From positions 18,406 to 82,405 of the forward strand of contig NZ_JAFFZN010000034.1 of NCBI RefSeq assembly GCF_017676385.1: DNA of 64,000 bases, written 5' to 3'. How positions within the stretch are numbered: the stretch's first letter is position 1; every line of letters starts with the position of its first letter. Shown here one piece after another: positions 1-7,854 of the stretch. The position numbers were made by a program, and so were the translations under genes. Origin of the DNA: Streptomyces spirodelae (lineage in GTDB: Bacteria; Actinomycetota; Actinomycetes; Streptomycetales; Streptomycetaceae). The notes under the pieces are model-generated. The model had not been told where the DNA came from and ran no database searches. It saw only the letters and a list, made by a program, of their open reading frames with translations.

Positions 1-952
1 CGCCATGAGCCACGCGCTGGTCGCGGCCGCGGCCGACGCGGGCATCCGTATCACCCTGCTGGACACCGCCTACCTCGCCTCCGGTATCGGCCCGAAGGGC
101 CGCGGCGAGCCGCCCACCCGGCCGCAGCTGCGCTTCAGCGACGGCAGCGCCGAGGCGTGGGCCGAACGCGCCGACGCCTTCAGCCCGGACGGCGACCACG
201 CGCGGGTCGGCGCCGCCGTGCACTCCGTACGGGCAGTGCCCGCACGGGAGTTGCACACCGTCGCCGAGTGGGCCGAGCGGCGGAGGGCGCCGCTGCACGT
301 CCATCTGTCCGAGCAGACGGCCGAGAACGAGGCGTGCTGGAACGCGCACGGTCTCACGCCGACCGCGCTGCTGGCCGAGCACGGCGTACTCGGCCCCCGC
401 ACCACCGCCGTACACGCCACCCATCTGACGTCGGACGACATCCGGACGGTGGGCGGCTCGGGCACGGGCGTGTGCATGTGCCCGACCACGGAACGCGACC
501 TGGCCGACGGCATCGGACCGGCACCCGCGCTCGACAGCGCGGGTGCCGGACTCTCCCTGGGCAGCGACAGCCACGCCGTCATCGACCTGTTCGAGGAAGC
601 CCGCGCCCTGGAGCTCAACGAGCGCCTGGCCAGCCGCGCCCGGGGCCACTGGACCGCCGGGCAGCTGCTGCGGGCCGCCACCGAGGGTGGACACGCCGCG
701 CTCGGCTGGCCCGAGGCGAGCCGCCTGGAGACGGGGGCGCTGGCCGACTTCGTCACCGTCGCGCTGGACTCGGTGCGCACGGCCGGGCCCGTGGTGCGAC
801 TGGGCGCGGAGACGGCCGTGTTCGCCGCCACCGCAGCCGACGTCCGCCACACGGTGGTGGCCGGACGGCATGTGGTGCGGGACGGCTCCCACACCCTTCT
901 CGATTCCGTACCCAAGGCACTCGCTGAGTCGATCGCAGCCCTCCGCCCCTGA
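1..952 (+). CDS. hutF: Formimidoylglutamate deiminase, C-terminal part
   Basis: The gene is cut by the left edge of the window; about 316 C-terminal residues are visible, against a usual family length of about 450. It belongs to the amidohydrolase superfamily. HutF converts N-formimino-L-glutamate to N-formyl-L-glutamate and ammonia in histidine degradation. Visible support is a metal-site strand HVHLSEQ, the segment AVHATHLTSDD, and the strand SLGSDSHAVIDLFEEAR carrying the metal Asp. The end (GALADFVTV and the residues after it) is the usual amidohydrolase beta-sandwich return. The first ATG, at position 5, is internal and not the real start. The gene lies 32 nt before hutI on the same strand, which supports the hut assignment and an operon. 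The function is confident; the N-terminus cannot be judged. Confidence 0.9.
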   Translation, partial: AMSHALVAAAADAGIRITLLDTAYLASGIGPKGRGEPPTRPQLRFSDGSAEAWAERADAFSPDGDHARVGAAVHSVRAVPARELHTVAEWAERRRAPLHVHLSEQTAENEACWNAHGLTPTALLAEHGVLGPRTTAVHATHLTSDDIRTVGGSGTGVCMCPTTERDLADGIGPAPALDSAGAGLSLGSDSHAVIDLFEEARALELNERLASRARGHWTAGQLLRAATEGGHAALGWPEASRLETGALADFVTVALDSVRTAGPVVRLGAETAVFAATAADVRHTVVAGRHVVRDGSHTLLDSVPKALAESIAALRP

Positions 953-984
953 CAGCAGACCCCCGACCCGAGGACACCCCAGCC

Positions 985-2163
985 ATGCCCCGAACCCTCT
1001 CCCTCACCAACCTCGCCACCCTCGTCACCAACGACCCGGCGCAGGGCGACGGCGGCCCGCTGGGCATCATCGAGAACGCCGCCCTGGTCATCGAGGACGG
1101 CAAGGTGGCGTGGGTGGGCCCGGGCGACAAGGTGCCCGCGGCCGACGAGCTGTACGACGCGGGCGGCAGGGCCGCGATCCCCGGGTTCGTCGACAGCCAC
1201 TCCCACCTGCTCTACGCGGGCGACCGCACCCAGGAGTTCAACGCCCGGATGTCCGGACGCGTCTACACGGCCGGTGGCATCCGCACCACCGTCCGCGCCA
1301 CCCGCGAGGCGGGGGACGCGCAGCTGGCGGCCACGCTGAAGGCGCATGTGCGCGAGATGCTGGCGCAGGGCACCACCACCGTCGAGACCAAGTCGGGGTA
1401 CGGACTCTCGCCCGAGCACGAGGCACGCGCGCTCCGGGTGGCCGCGGAGTCGGGCCTGGAGGAGATCACCTACCTCGGCGCCCATATCGTCCCGCCGGAG
1501 TGGGCGGAGGACCCCGACGGGTACACCGCGCTGGTCGCGGGCGAGATGCTTGAGGAGTGCGCCCCGTACGCCCGCTGGGTCGATGTCTTCTGCGAGGAGG
1601 GCGCCTTCGACGAGGACCAGTCGCGCACCATCCTCACCGCGGGCAAGGCCAAGGGCCTCACCCCACGGGTCCACGCCAACCAGCTCACCCACGGCCCCGG
1701 TGTCCAACTGGCGGTGGAGGTGGGCGCGGCCTCGGCCGACCACTGCACGCACCTGACGGACGTGGACGTCGACGCACTGGCGAACAGCGCCACGGTGGCC
1801 ACCCTGCTGCCCGGCTGCGAGTTCTCCACGCGCGCCGTCTACCCGGGCGCCCGTCGCCTCCTGGAGGCGGGCGTCACGGTGGCGCTGTCCACCGACTGCA
1901 ACCCCGGCTCCTCGTACACCTCCTCGATGCCGTTCTGCATCGCCATCGCCGTACGGGAGATGGGGATGACGCCGGACGAGGCGCTGTGGTCCGCGACGGC
2001 GGGCGGTGCCCAGGCGCTGCGCCGTACCGACATCGGCCGGCTGACCGTCGGCTCCCGCGCCGACCTCGTCCTGCTGGACGCCCCCTCTCATGTACACCTC
2101 TCCTACCGCCCGGGCGTCCCCCTGGTCTCGGCCGTCTGGCAGCGCGGCGTGCGCGAGGTGTGA
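985..2163 (+). CDS. hutI: Imidazolonepropionase
   Basis: 392 residues, full length for the family. HutI hydrolyses 4-imidazolone-5-propanoate to N-formimino-L-glutamate, the step before HutF, in the cytoplasm. Seen in the sequence: the metal pair in GFVDSHSHLLYAGDR, the family segment TTTVETKSGYGLSPEHE, and the C-terminal STDCNPGSSYTSSMPFC that supplies the metal Asp. The ATG at 985 has a GAGGA ribosome site at 970-974. It follows hutF by 32 nt, so the two are probably cotranscribed. Its stop at 2161-2163 is only 4 nt from the stop of the convergent serine hydrolase, and the hairpin just downstream lies inside that neighbour. Nothing in the sequence shows the regulation. Confidence 0.95.
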   Translation: MPRTLSLTNLATLVTNDPAQGDGGPLGIIENAALVIEDGKVAWVGPGDKVPAADELYDAGGRAAIPGFVDSHSHLLYAGDRTQEFNARMSGRVYTAGGIRTTVRATREAGDAQLAATLKAHVREMLAQGTTTVETKSGYGLSPEHEARALRVAAESGLEEITYLGAHIVPPEWAEDPDGYTALVAGEMLEECAPYARWVDVFCEEGAFDEDQSRTILTAGKAKGLTPRVHANQLTHGPGVQLAVEVGAASADHCTHLTDVDVDALANSATVATLLPGCEFSTRAVYPGARRLLEAGVTVALSTDCNPGSSYTSSMPFCIAIAVREMGMTPDEALWSATAGGAQALRRTDIGRLTVGSRADLVLLDAPSHVHLSYRPGVPLVSAVWQRGVREV

Positions 2164-2167
2164 GGAC

Positions 2168-3370
2168 TCAGGACGATCCTCCCCGCCGACCGGGTTCGGC
2201 GGGGAGGGAGAAGGCGGCCCTGACGAGCCGCTCTCCGACCGGGTTCATGGTCGGGCCCTTGGCGTCCGTCGAGTTGACGGAGTAGACGAGGGTGCGGGAC
2301 AGATCGCGGGTGCCGGCGATCAGGGTGTTGTAACCGGGACGCGCCCCGGACTTGACCCACAGGACGAGACCGTTCCCCGCGTCGAACCGCTGGAGCCCGG
2401 CGCTCATGGTGGCACCCTCGATGTCCGGCACGGTGAACATCTCGCGGTCCAGCAGCGGTTGGGGCACGATCTTCCCTCTGAACAGCGAGAAGAGCAGCCG
2501 CTCCAGGTCGGCGGTGGTGGAGATCATGTCTCCCGCCGCCCAGCGGTCCGACATGTTCCACTCGGTCGCGTCCACCACCCTGCCGTCCGCGAGCCTCTGA
2601 TAGCCGCGGTTGTGCGGACCGTGGATACGCGGGTCGGGGCCGCCGGGGAAGGAGGTGTGCCGCATTCCGGCCGGACGCAGCACATGGAGCCGGGCCTGGT
2701 GCTCGTAGGAGTCGTGCGTGACCTTCTCGACGAGCAGGCCCAGGACCGTGTAGTCGATGTTGGCGTAGCGCTGTTTCCTGCCCGGGCCTTCCCCCTCGCC
2801 CTTGTAGGGTCCCTTGGCGACGGAGGAGGCCACGACCTCCTGAGGCGTGAGGGTCTTGAAGCGGTTCTCGTACCCTTCCCCGTTCACCGGGCCGAGGCCG
2901 CGGCCCGGTTTGAGGCCGCTGGTGAAGGTGAGCAACTGGCGTACGGTGATCGGTTCGAACTCGTCCGTCAGCAGGCCGGGCAGATAGTGCTGCACGGTGC
3001 CGTCGAGGTCGATACGGCCCAGGGAAGCGAGCTTGAGCACCAGAGCCGCGGTGACGACCTTGGTGGTGGAGCCCGCCCGGAACCGGCCGTGCTCCAGCGC
3101 CCTGTGCCCGGTGCGCAGGTTCCGTACACCGGCGCTGCCGTGCCAGTTCTCCCTTCCGCCCACCCGGGCCAGCGCGGCGGTGGTGTCCTTGTCGGGGAGT
3201 CCGCGCAGCGCCTCCTGGAGCTTTGCGGTGTCGAGGCCGTCCGGGTGTTGCCGCGCCGCCACCGGCTGCGCTCCGGGGGCTTGGGCGACGGCGGGCGCCA
3301 CGCCCGCGGTTGTGCCGAGTCCGGCGGCCAACAGGGCCGCCACCAGGGTGTTCCGTATACGCGTCTGCAC
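2168..3370 (-). CDS. Secreted serine hydrolase, class C beta-lactamase / D,D-peptidase fold
   Basis: 400 residues. The first ~30 form a Sec signal peptide (basic MQTRIR, hydrophobic core, AVA-Q cleavage region), so the product is exported. The penicillin-binding motifs are all present in order: S101-T-T-K104 (nucleophile), Y202-A-N204, and K340-S-G. This matches the class C beta-lactamase / D-Ala-D-Ala carboxypeptidase group (PF00144). Members act on peptidoglycan stem peptides, on other peptides or esters, or sometimes on beta-lactams; the sequence does not tell which. The GTG start at 3370 is preceded by GGAGTGAG, a good ribosome site. It is convergent with hutI. The upstream gene, the AraC-like protein, is on the same strand 129 nt away. 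No membrane anchor is seen, so it is probably a soluble extracellular enzyme. Confidence 0.88.
   Translation of the reverse strand: MQTRIRNTLVAALLAAGLGTTAGVAPAVAQAPGAQPVAARQHPDGLDTAKLQEALRGLPDKDTTAALARVGGRENWHGSAGVRNLRTGHRALEHGRFRAGSTTKVVTAALVLKLASLGRIDLDGTVQHYLPGLLTDEFEPITVRQLLTFTSGLKPGRGLGPVNGEGYENRFKTLTPQEVVASSVAKGPYKGEGEGPGRKQRYANIDYTVLGLLVEKVTHDSYEHQARLHVLRPAGMRHTSFPGGPDPRIHGPHNRGYQRLADGRVVDATEWNMSDRWAAGDMISTTADLERLLFSLFRGKIVPQPLLDREMFTVPDIEGATMSAGLQRFDAGNGLVLWVKSGARPGYNTLIAGTRDLSRTLVYSVNSTDAKGPTMNPVGERLVRAAFSLPAEPGRRGGSS
2178..2207. terminator. Rho-independent-type hairpin after hutI
   Basis: A perfect 12-bp inverted repeat (CCTCCCCGCCGA and its complement) with a 6-nt loop, starting 15 nt past the hutI stop. 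It lies inside the last codons of the convergent serine hydrolase gene. There is no T-run, as is usual for Streptomyces terminators. Confidence 0.6.
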
Positions 3371-3499
3371 AACTCACTCCGTAACGCCGGGGATCTGCGG
3401 CTGTTCGAAGATCACCTTTGCGGCTGCTGACGGCTCCCGGATCGGCCTCGGGGGCGATCCCGCCCCTGCTTGGGACGCGTACCGTGCAGGGGTTCGCCC

Positions 3500-3922
3500 C
3501 TAGGGGCGACGGGAGCGGCCCAGCGCGGTGGTGCGGAAGTGATGCGGGGGGATGCCGTAGGCGGCGCGGAAGGCGCGGGTGAAGTCGGCGGGGCGGGTGA
3601 AGCCCCAGGTGGCGGCGATGGCCTGGATGGGATGGTGGGCCAGCTTCGGGTCGGCCAGGTCGCGGCGGGCGCGGTTGAGGCGCTGGCGGCGAATCCAGGA
3701 GCTGACCGTGCAGCCCTGGCTCTGGAAGAGGCGGTGCAGGCTGCGGGTGGAGATGTGGTGAGCGGCGGCGATGGCGTCCGGGCACAGGCCGGGGTCGCCC
3801 AGGTGTGCCCAGATGAAGCTCTGCACGGTGGCGAACAGTGCGCGGCGGTGGTCGACGGCCGGGGCCCCGGCCGTCGGCGCGTACGGGCGTCGCTCCTGGT
3901 GGGTGTCCATGGTGCTGCGCAC
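3500..3922 (-). CDS. AraC-type DNA-binding protein lacking the sensor domain
   Basis: 140 residues from the GTG at 3922; the in-frame ATG at 3910 is the alternative. Residues ~30-135 are an AraC/XylS DNA-binding domain with two helix-turn-helices (HHISTRSLHRLFQSQG and the AIAATWGFTRPADFTRAF motif, followed by YGIPPHHFR). Typical AraC regulators are about 300 residues with an N-terminal sensor domain. Here only the C-terminal half exists, and the part before it is a short low-complexity leader. It could be a stand-alone MarA/SoxS-like regulator or a decayed copy of a full-length AraC-family gene. No earlier in-frame start or sensor domain is visible. A perfect 16-bp palindrome (3494-3509) spans the stop codon. 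The target is unknown. Confidence 0.7.
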   Translation of the reverse strand: MRSTMDTHQERRPYAPTAGAPAVDHRRALFATVQSFIWAHLGDPGLCPDAIAAAHHISTRSLHRLFQSQGCTVSSWIRRQRLNRARRDLADPKLAHHPIQAIAATWGFTRPADFTRAFRAAYGIPPHHFRTTALGRSRRP

Positions 3923-4256
3923 GGTCTCGTTCCCCCGGTCGGTCGCGGACTTCTCTCGGTACCTCCAGGACGGTAGGCAGCCGCAGGCCGCGGCGAATCC
4001 CGTACAGGTTCCAACTCGGATGTCGAACCAGGGGTGGAGGCTGCACCTCCGGGTCGTCCGGGGGCGGTAGTCAGCGGCTGGTCGACGCGTGCAGTCACCA
4101 CTGCGGACGGCCCGGACAGGCCGGACGGCGCGGGCGGCCCGGAGCGCCGGGGCGGCCCGGAGTGACCGGACAGGCCGAGGGCCCGGCCGGACTGTCGTTG
4201 TCCGGCCGGGCCCTCGGCACGCGGAGTCGCCGCACCGCGCTGGGCGGCACCCCGCG
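3923..4256. other. 334-bp gap between sigI and the AraC-like gene
   Basis: No convincing gene. The open frames crossing it are GC-driven shadows. It holds the sigI terminator at 4174-4218. Just downstream of that hairpin (in the sigI direction), at about 4105-4175, is a run of near-repeats of GGCCCGGA and CCGGACAGGCCG. The AraC-gene end (3923-3960) shows a GGGGGAACGAG ribosome-site-like sequence but no clear -10 or -35. Confidence 0.5.
4174..4218 (-). terminator. sigI terminator
   Basis: A perfect 18-bp stem (GCCGAGGGCCCGGCCGGA and its complement) with a 9-nt loop, 39 nt past the sigI stop. Its length and position make it the clearest terminator on the left side of the window. Confidence 0.8.
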
Positions 4257-5246
4257 TCACTCCTCGATCATCAGCCCCTTGCGGAGCTTGCCCAGGGTGC
4301 GGGAGAGGAGGCGGGAGACATGCATCTGCGAGATGCCGAGCTCCTCACCGATCTCCGACTGGGTCATGTTCGCCACGAAGCGCAGCGAGAGGATTCTGCG
4401 GTCCCGTGGGGGGAGTTCGGCTATCAGCGGCTTCAACGACTCGACGTACTCGATGCCTTCGAGTCCGTGGTCCTCGTAGCCGATGCGGTCGGCCAGCGCA
4501 CCCTCGGTGTCGTCCTCCTCGGGCTGCGCGTCCAGCGAGCTGGCGGTGTAGGCGTTGCTCGCCGCCATGCCCTCGATGACTTCCTCGCTGGAGATGTTCA
4601 GCCGCTTGGCCAGCTCCTCGGGGGTCGGCGCCCGGTCCAGCTTCTGGGCGAGTTCGTCGCCCGCCTTGGCCAGGTCGAGTCGCAGCTCCTGGAGGCGTCG
4701 GGGTACCCGCACGGACCAGGAGGTGTCGCGGAAGAAGCGTTTGATCTCGCCGACGATGGTCGGCATCGCGAAGGTGGGGAACTCGACGCCGCGGTTCAGC
4801 TCGAAGCGGTCGATCGCCTTGATGAGGCCGATGGTGCCGACCTGGACGATGTCCTCCATGGGCTCGCTGCGCGAGCGGAACCGGGAGGCCGCGAACTTCA
4901 CCAGGGCGAGATTGAGTTCTACCAGGGTGTTGCGGACGTACGCGTACTCGTGGGTGCCCTCTTCGAGGTTCTCCAGCCGCTCGAACAGCGTCTTGGAGAG
5001 GGCCCGCGCGTCCAGCGGACCGACCTCGTCATAGGGTGGGATCTCAGGGAGCTGGAGCTGGTCGAAGAGGTCGGCTTCCACCGCCTCCGCGATCTGTTCG
5101 GCGCTCGCCGGGTCGGTGAGGGTTTCGGGGGTCAGGGACTGGGAATCCGGCAGCCGGTCCGTGCTGTGTTGCTCCGGAACGGCGGGAACGGTCGCGACCT
5201 GCGTATGCGCGGGGTCGGATATCCCGTTGTCGAGCCGGGGTGACAT
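4257..5246 (-). CDS. sigI: RNA polymerase sigma factor, SigB/SigF family
   Basis: 329 residues from the ATG at 5246. That start has GGAGGA 7 nt upstream, better than the ATG at 5273, which has no such site. Region 2 is seen as EDIVQVGTIGLIKAIDRFE, region 3 around residues 165-210, and region 4 as a helix-turn-helix (TQSEIGEELGISQMHVSRLL). There is no region 1.1, so it is an alternative, group 3 factor of the stress/sporulation type that redirects RNA polymerase. The divergent STAS and HATPase genes (5509-6802) are the expected anti-anti-sigma and anti-sigma partners. From memory, Streptomyces coelicolor has such a trio (SigI, ArsI, PrsI) beside hut and purEK genes, which is the basis for the symbol; no sequence comparison was made. 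Control is expected to be by partner-switching in response to osmotic or similar stress. Confidence 0.85.
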   Translation of the reverse strand: MSPRLDNGISDPAHTQVATVPAVPEQHSTDRLPDSQSLTPETLTDPASAEQIAEAVEADLFDQLQLPEIPPYDEVGPLDARALSKTLFERLENLEEGTHEYAYVRNTLVELNLALVKFAASRFRSRSEPMEDIVQVGTIGLIKAIDRFELNRGVEFPTFAMPTIVGEIKRFFRDTSWSVRVPRRLQELRLDLAKAGDELAQKLDRAPTPEELAKRLNISSEEVIEGMAASNAYTASSLDAQPEEDDTEGALADRIGYEDHGLEGIEYVESLKPLIAELPPRDRRILSLRFVANMTQSEIGEELGISQMHVSRLLSRTLGKLRKGLMIEE

Positions 5247-5385
5247 GGCTGTCCTCCATGGTTTTCTCGGCATATGGCTGCCGAAGCCGTGACGTGCACT
5301 ACGGGGTGCGGCGCCTCCAGAGCCGACGTCGGTTCGGTATCCCTACTAGACCTACCTGCTCCTGCACAGCAAGAGCAAGCTCCCT

Positions 5386-5415
5386 TTGTCCTTTTGTGAC
5401 CAATCTGTCCAATGT
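5386..5415 (+). promoter_or_regulatory. Candidate vegetative promoter for arsI
   Basis: TTGTCC at 5386-5391, an 18-bp spacer, then CAATGT at 5410-5415, in the most AT-rich part of the sigI-arsI divergent region. The match to the -10 consensus is weak. I looked for a SigB/SigF-type promoter (GTTT plus GGGTA) on both strands and did not find a convincing one. Confidence 0.3.
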
Positions 5416-5508
5416 TCGGCTACCGGTGAGGCCGCCGAAGGCGTAGGGTTGCGAACCGCTCGACGGGGGAAGCAGTGAAGGCCCTCACGCGAAACAGAAG
5501 GGGTGTGC

Positions 5509-5907
5509 ATGGACCGCGGGATGCCCGGCAGCACGAGCCAGGGCCGGCTGACGGTCGAGGTGCGGCACGAGGGAATCAGTGCCGTCGTGACCCCCGAGGG
5601 TGAGCTCGATCACCACACCGCGGAGCTGTTGCGCGAGCCGCTGGAGCGCAGCGTCGAGGAAGGCTACAGCCGCCTCGTCGTGGACTGCTCGCGGCTCGAG
5701 TTCTGCGACTCGACGGGGTTGAACGTGCTGCTCGGCGCCCGCCTGAAGGCGGAGGAGGCCGGCGGCGGTGTCCATCTGGCGGGGATGCTCCCCGTAGTGG
5801 CGCGCGTCTTCGAGATCACCGGTGCGAGCGCGGTCTTCACCGTGCACGAGGACCTCGGATCGGCGCTGGAGCACCCCTCGGGCCCGGAACACCGGCCCGA
5901 CGCGTAA
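5509..5907 (+). CDS. arsI: STAS-domain anti-sigma factor antagonist
   Basis: 132 residues, a single STAS domain and the normal length for SpoIIAA/RsbV/BldG-type proteins. The switch site is S68 in LEFCDSTGLNVLLGAR; in this family the serine is phosphorylated by the partner kinase, which releases the anti-sigma factor. The ATG at 5509 has AGAAGGGG a few bases upstream. A GTG at 5503 is an alternative that would add two residues. It lies divergent to the sigma factor and upstream of the HATPase gene on the same strand, the arrangement expected of a partner-switching module. An inverted repeat (CGCGTAA, 8-nt spacer, TTACGCG; 5901-5922) starts at the stop codon and could set the ratio of antagonist to kinase. 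The name follows the S. coelicolor SigI system as I recall it. Confidence 0.85.
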   Translation: MDRGMPGSTSQGRLTVEVRHEGISAVVTPEGELDHHTAELLREPLERSVEEGYSRLVVDCSRLEFCDSTGLNVLLGARLKAEEAGGGVHLAGMLPVVARVFEITGASAVFTVHEDLGSALEHPSGPEHRPDA

Positions 5908-5922
5908 TCAGGGCGTTACGCG
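5901..5922. repeat. Short inverted repeat across the arsI stop
   Basis: CGCGTAA and TTACGCG separated by 8 nt. It overlaps the stop codon of the STAS gene and precedes the anti-sigma gene by 163 nt. It may be a weak attenuator or a protein-binding site. Confidence 0.45.
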
Positions 5923-6085
5923 CATCACACAGGTCCGGCTGAATCCGTAAGTGTTCTCACGGTGCGTCCGGGCAGGAGTCCTTCGAATCTGTCAGACATT
6001 CGTGTACAGCGCGTCAAGGTTCCGCACGGTACGGGGCGGCGCGGGACGGCGAAACGTATCCGGTGATCGGTGAGGTGAACCACTG

Positions 6086-6802
6086 ATGAGCACCACCCGG
6101 CCGCAACCGGCGGGCGACCGCGGTCCGGAGCCCGAGGGCACTCCGGCGACCGCGGGCCCGGGGTGCGGCGCGGCCGGTGGTGCCGACGCGCGGGTGCGTG
6201 CCGATGCGGGCACGGAGCGTGGGCCGACCCTCGGGATCTCCGGTTCCGAGGGCGCTCCAGGGAAGGCCGACGCTTCCGGGAGCGCTTCCACGCCCGCACC
6301 CGGAGCCGAAGGGGGGAGTGGCGCCATGGGGACCGCCGCGGAGAGTGCGGCCTCTGCTGCCGGGGGAGCCGCACGCCAGGGCGGGCAGCCGATGCGGCAG
6401 GTCCGCAGGCTGCGGCTGGTCGGCGCCAGCGGCGCCGTGCCACGCGCTCGGGATTTCACCCGCCGAGCCCTCCAGGACTGGGGCTGGCTGCCCGCCGCCA
6501 CGGCCGACCAGCGTGCGGCCGCCGAGGACGTGCTGCTCGTCGTATCGGAGCTGGTCACCAACGCGTGTCTGCACGCCAACGGCCCCGAGGAGCTGCGGGT
6601 CGGTGCCAACGCGAAGGTGCTGCGCCTGGAGATCGTCGACCTGGGCGCGGGTTCCCCGTCGCCGCGGACCCCGCACCGGGCGGGACGGCCGGGCGGGCAC
6701 GGGATGTTCATCGTCCAGCGGCTGTGCCTGGACTGGGGTGTCGTACGCAATCCGGAGGGTCCGGGCAAGACGGTGTGGGCGGAGCTGGCCGCTCCGCACT
6801 GA
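6086..6802 (+). CDS. prsI: Anti-sigma factor, HATPase/serine kinase family, with long N-terminal extension
   Basis: 238 residues; the ATG at 6086 has GAGGTGA upstream. Residues ~105-235 form a GHKL ATPase of the RsbW/SpoIIAB type. The N box is VVSELVTNACLHA (E155, N159), the G1 box is EIVDLGAG (D185), and a glycine-rich GGHGMFIVQRLC serves as the lid and G2 box. Such proteins bind the sigma factor and phosphorylate the STAS antagonist. The first ~100 residues are Gly/Ala/Pro-rich, without predicted structure, and longer than usual for the family (about 140-150 aa). Internal ATG codons at 6326 and 6392 would give the usual size, but no better ribosome site is seen there. It follows the STAS gene and faces away from the sigma gene. 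Confidence 0.82.
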   Translation: MSTTRPQPAGDRGPEPEGTPATAGPGCGAAGGADARVRADAGTERGPTLGISGSEGAPGKADASGSASTPAPGAEGGSGAMGTAAESAASAAGGAARQGGQPMRQVRRLRLVGASGAVPRARDFTRRALQDWGWLPAATADQRAAAEDVLLVVSELVTNACLHANGPEELRVGANAKVLRLEIVDLGAGSPSPRTPHRAGRPGGHGMFIVQRLCLDWGVVRNPEGPGKTVWAELAAPH

Positions 6803-6875
6803 CGCCTTCGGCGGGGGCGCTTGCCGGGGAGGGTGCTCCTGATCGTGCGTTGCAGGCCGCGCGTGAGCTGTGGCT

Positions 6876-6928
6876 TGGGGGCACCTCCCGGCCGGAGTCC
6901 CCCAGCCTCCGGCCGGGAGGTGCCCCCA
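6876..6928. repeat. Long palindromic extragenic repeat (REP-like)
   Basis: A perfect 21-bp stem (GGGGGCACCTCCCGGCCGGAG and its complement) around a 9-nt loop, extendable by one T-A pair. It lies 75 nt after the prsI stop and can act as its terminator. A GTTCCCCGTGCCCC segment and a 5-bp hairpin GCCCC-TTT-GGGGC (6948-6960) follow. Closely similar GGGGGCACCTCCC palindromes recur between genes in Streptomyces genomes as far as I remember, so this is probably an interspersed repeat. Confidence 0.75.
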
Positions 6929-7074
6929 GGGGAGCGCCGTTCCCCGTGCCCCTTTGGGGCGACCCTGTACTCACGGCGCGGAGGCTCTTCCCTCTCCAAG
7001 GGCCTGGGGCTACTGTCGGCGCGAATCTGATGTGTCGTCAGTAACTTGCGCGTCCGGATGAAGGGGGAACCCCC

Positions 7075-7851
7075 GTGTCCCACAGCAAGAAACGCCACAC
7101 CCGCACGGCCGCCGCCACGGTGGCGGCAACAGCCCTCGCCGGATCGGCCGTACTGCTGTCGGCTCCCACCGCGAGCGCCACCACGGTCGACGTCGACTAC
7201 CAGTGCAAGACCCCGATCGGGGACAAGAGCGCCGTGTCGCCCATCGACATCAAGGCCAGCGAGAGCGGCAGCGGTTACAAGCTCACGATGTCCTTCGAGA
7301 AGGGCGTCTCCTCCAGCCCCGTGGAGCTGGGCAAGGGCGCCATGAAGCCCAGCGCCAAGATCAAACTCGGCGGCGCCGAGACCGGTGACGTACCGGTGAG
7401 CGGCCCCGGCAACGACAAGGCCATTCCGGCCAACACCCCGATCAAGATCCCCGACTTGAGCGGGACCTACACGCCGAAGAAGAGCGGCAAGGTCACCTTC
7501 ACGGCCGGCACCCTGACCATCAAGGCCCTGGGCACGACCACCACCTGCAACCCGAAGAACAACCCCAAGCCCTCCCTCACCCTGGACGTGAAGGCCGCGG
7601 GCGGCAGCGGTGGTTCGGGCGGCAGCGGGGATTCCGGAGGCGAAGCGTCGGGCGGCGCGGCCAGCGGTGGCGGCACCTCCGGCGGCGCGGCGAGCGGTGG
7701 CCAGACATCGTCCAGCGGCGGCGGCGAGCTGCCCAAGACCGGCCCGACCGACTCCGCTGTGGCCCTCGGCACCCTCGGCGGCACCGTGCTGCTGGCGGGA
7801 ATCGGCGGAACGCTGTGGGTGACGCGGCGCAGGGCCGCGGTCCGGCACTAG
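7075..7851 (+). CDS. Secreted LPKTG-anchored surface protein
   Basis: 258 residues from the GTG at 7075, with an AAGGGGG ribosome site. Residues 1-36 are a signal peptide ending near TASA. Residues ~37-170 are a beta-rich, lysine-rich domain with two cysteines (in DYQCKTP and TTTCNPKN) that could form one disulfide. A ~50-residue Gly/Ser linker follows. The C-terminus is a textbook sorting signal: LPKTG, a hydrophobic segment, and the basic tail TRRRAAVRH. A sortase should cleave in LPKTG and link the protein to peptidoglycan. No sortase gene is in the window. The next two genes follow with a 3-nt gap and a 4-nt overlap, so the three form an operon. I do not recognise the globular domain. Confidence 0.8.
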   Translation: MSHSKKRHTRTAAATVAATALAGSAVLLSAPTASATTVDVDYQCKTPIGDKSAVSPIDIKASESGSGYKLTMSFEKGVSSSPVELGKGAMKPSAKIKLGGAETGDVPVSGPGNDKAIPANTPIKIPDLSGTYTPKKSGKVTFTAGTLTIKALGTTTTCNPKNNPKPSLTLDVKAAGGSGGSGGSGDSGGEASGGAASGGGTSGGAASGGQTSSSGGGELPKTGPTDSAVALGTLGGTVLLAGIGGTLWVTRRRAAVRH

Positions 7852-7854
7852 CCC

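Noticed and set aside
70..2097. 675-codon minus-strand frame opposite hutF and hutI
   Set aside because: Shadow of high GC at third positions; no domain, and hutI is certain on the other strand.
5274..5508. SigB/SigF-type autoregulatory promoter
   Set aside because: GGTATC and AGGGATA were noted, but no GTTT-type -35 lies at the right distance.
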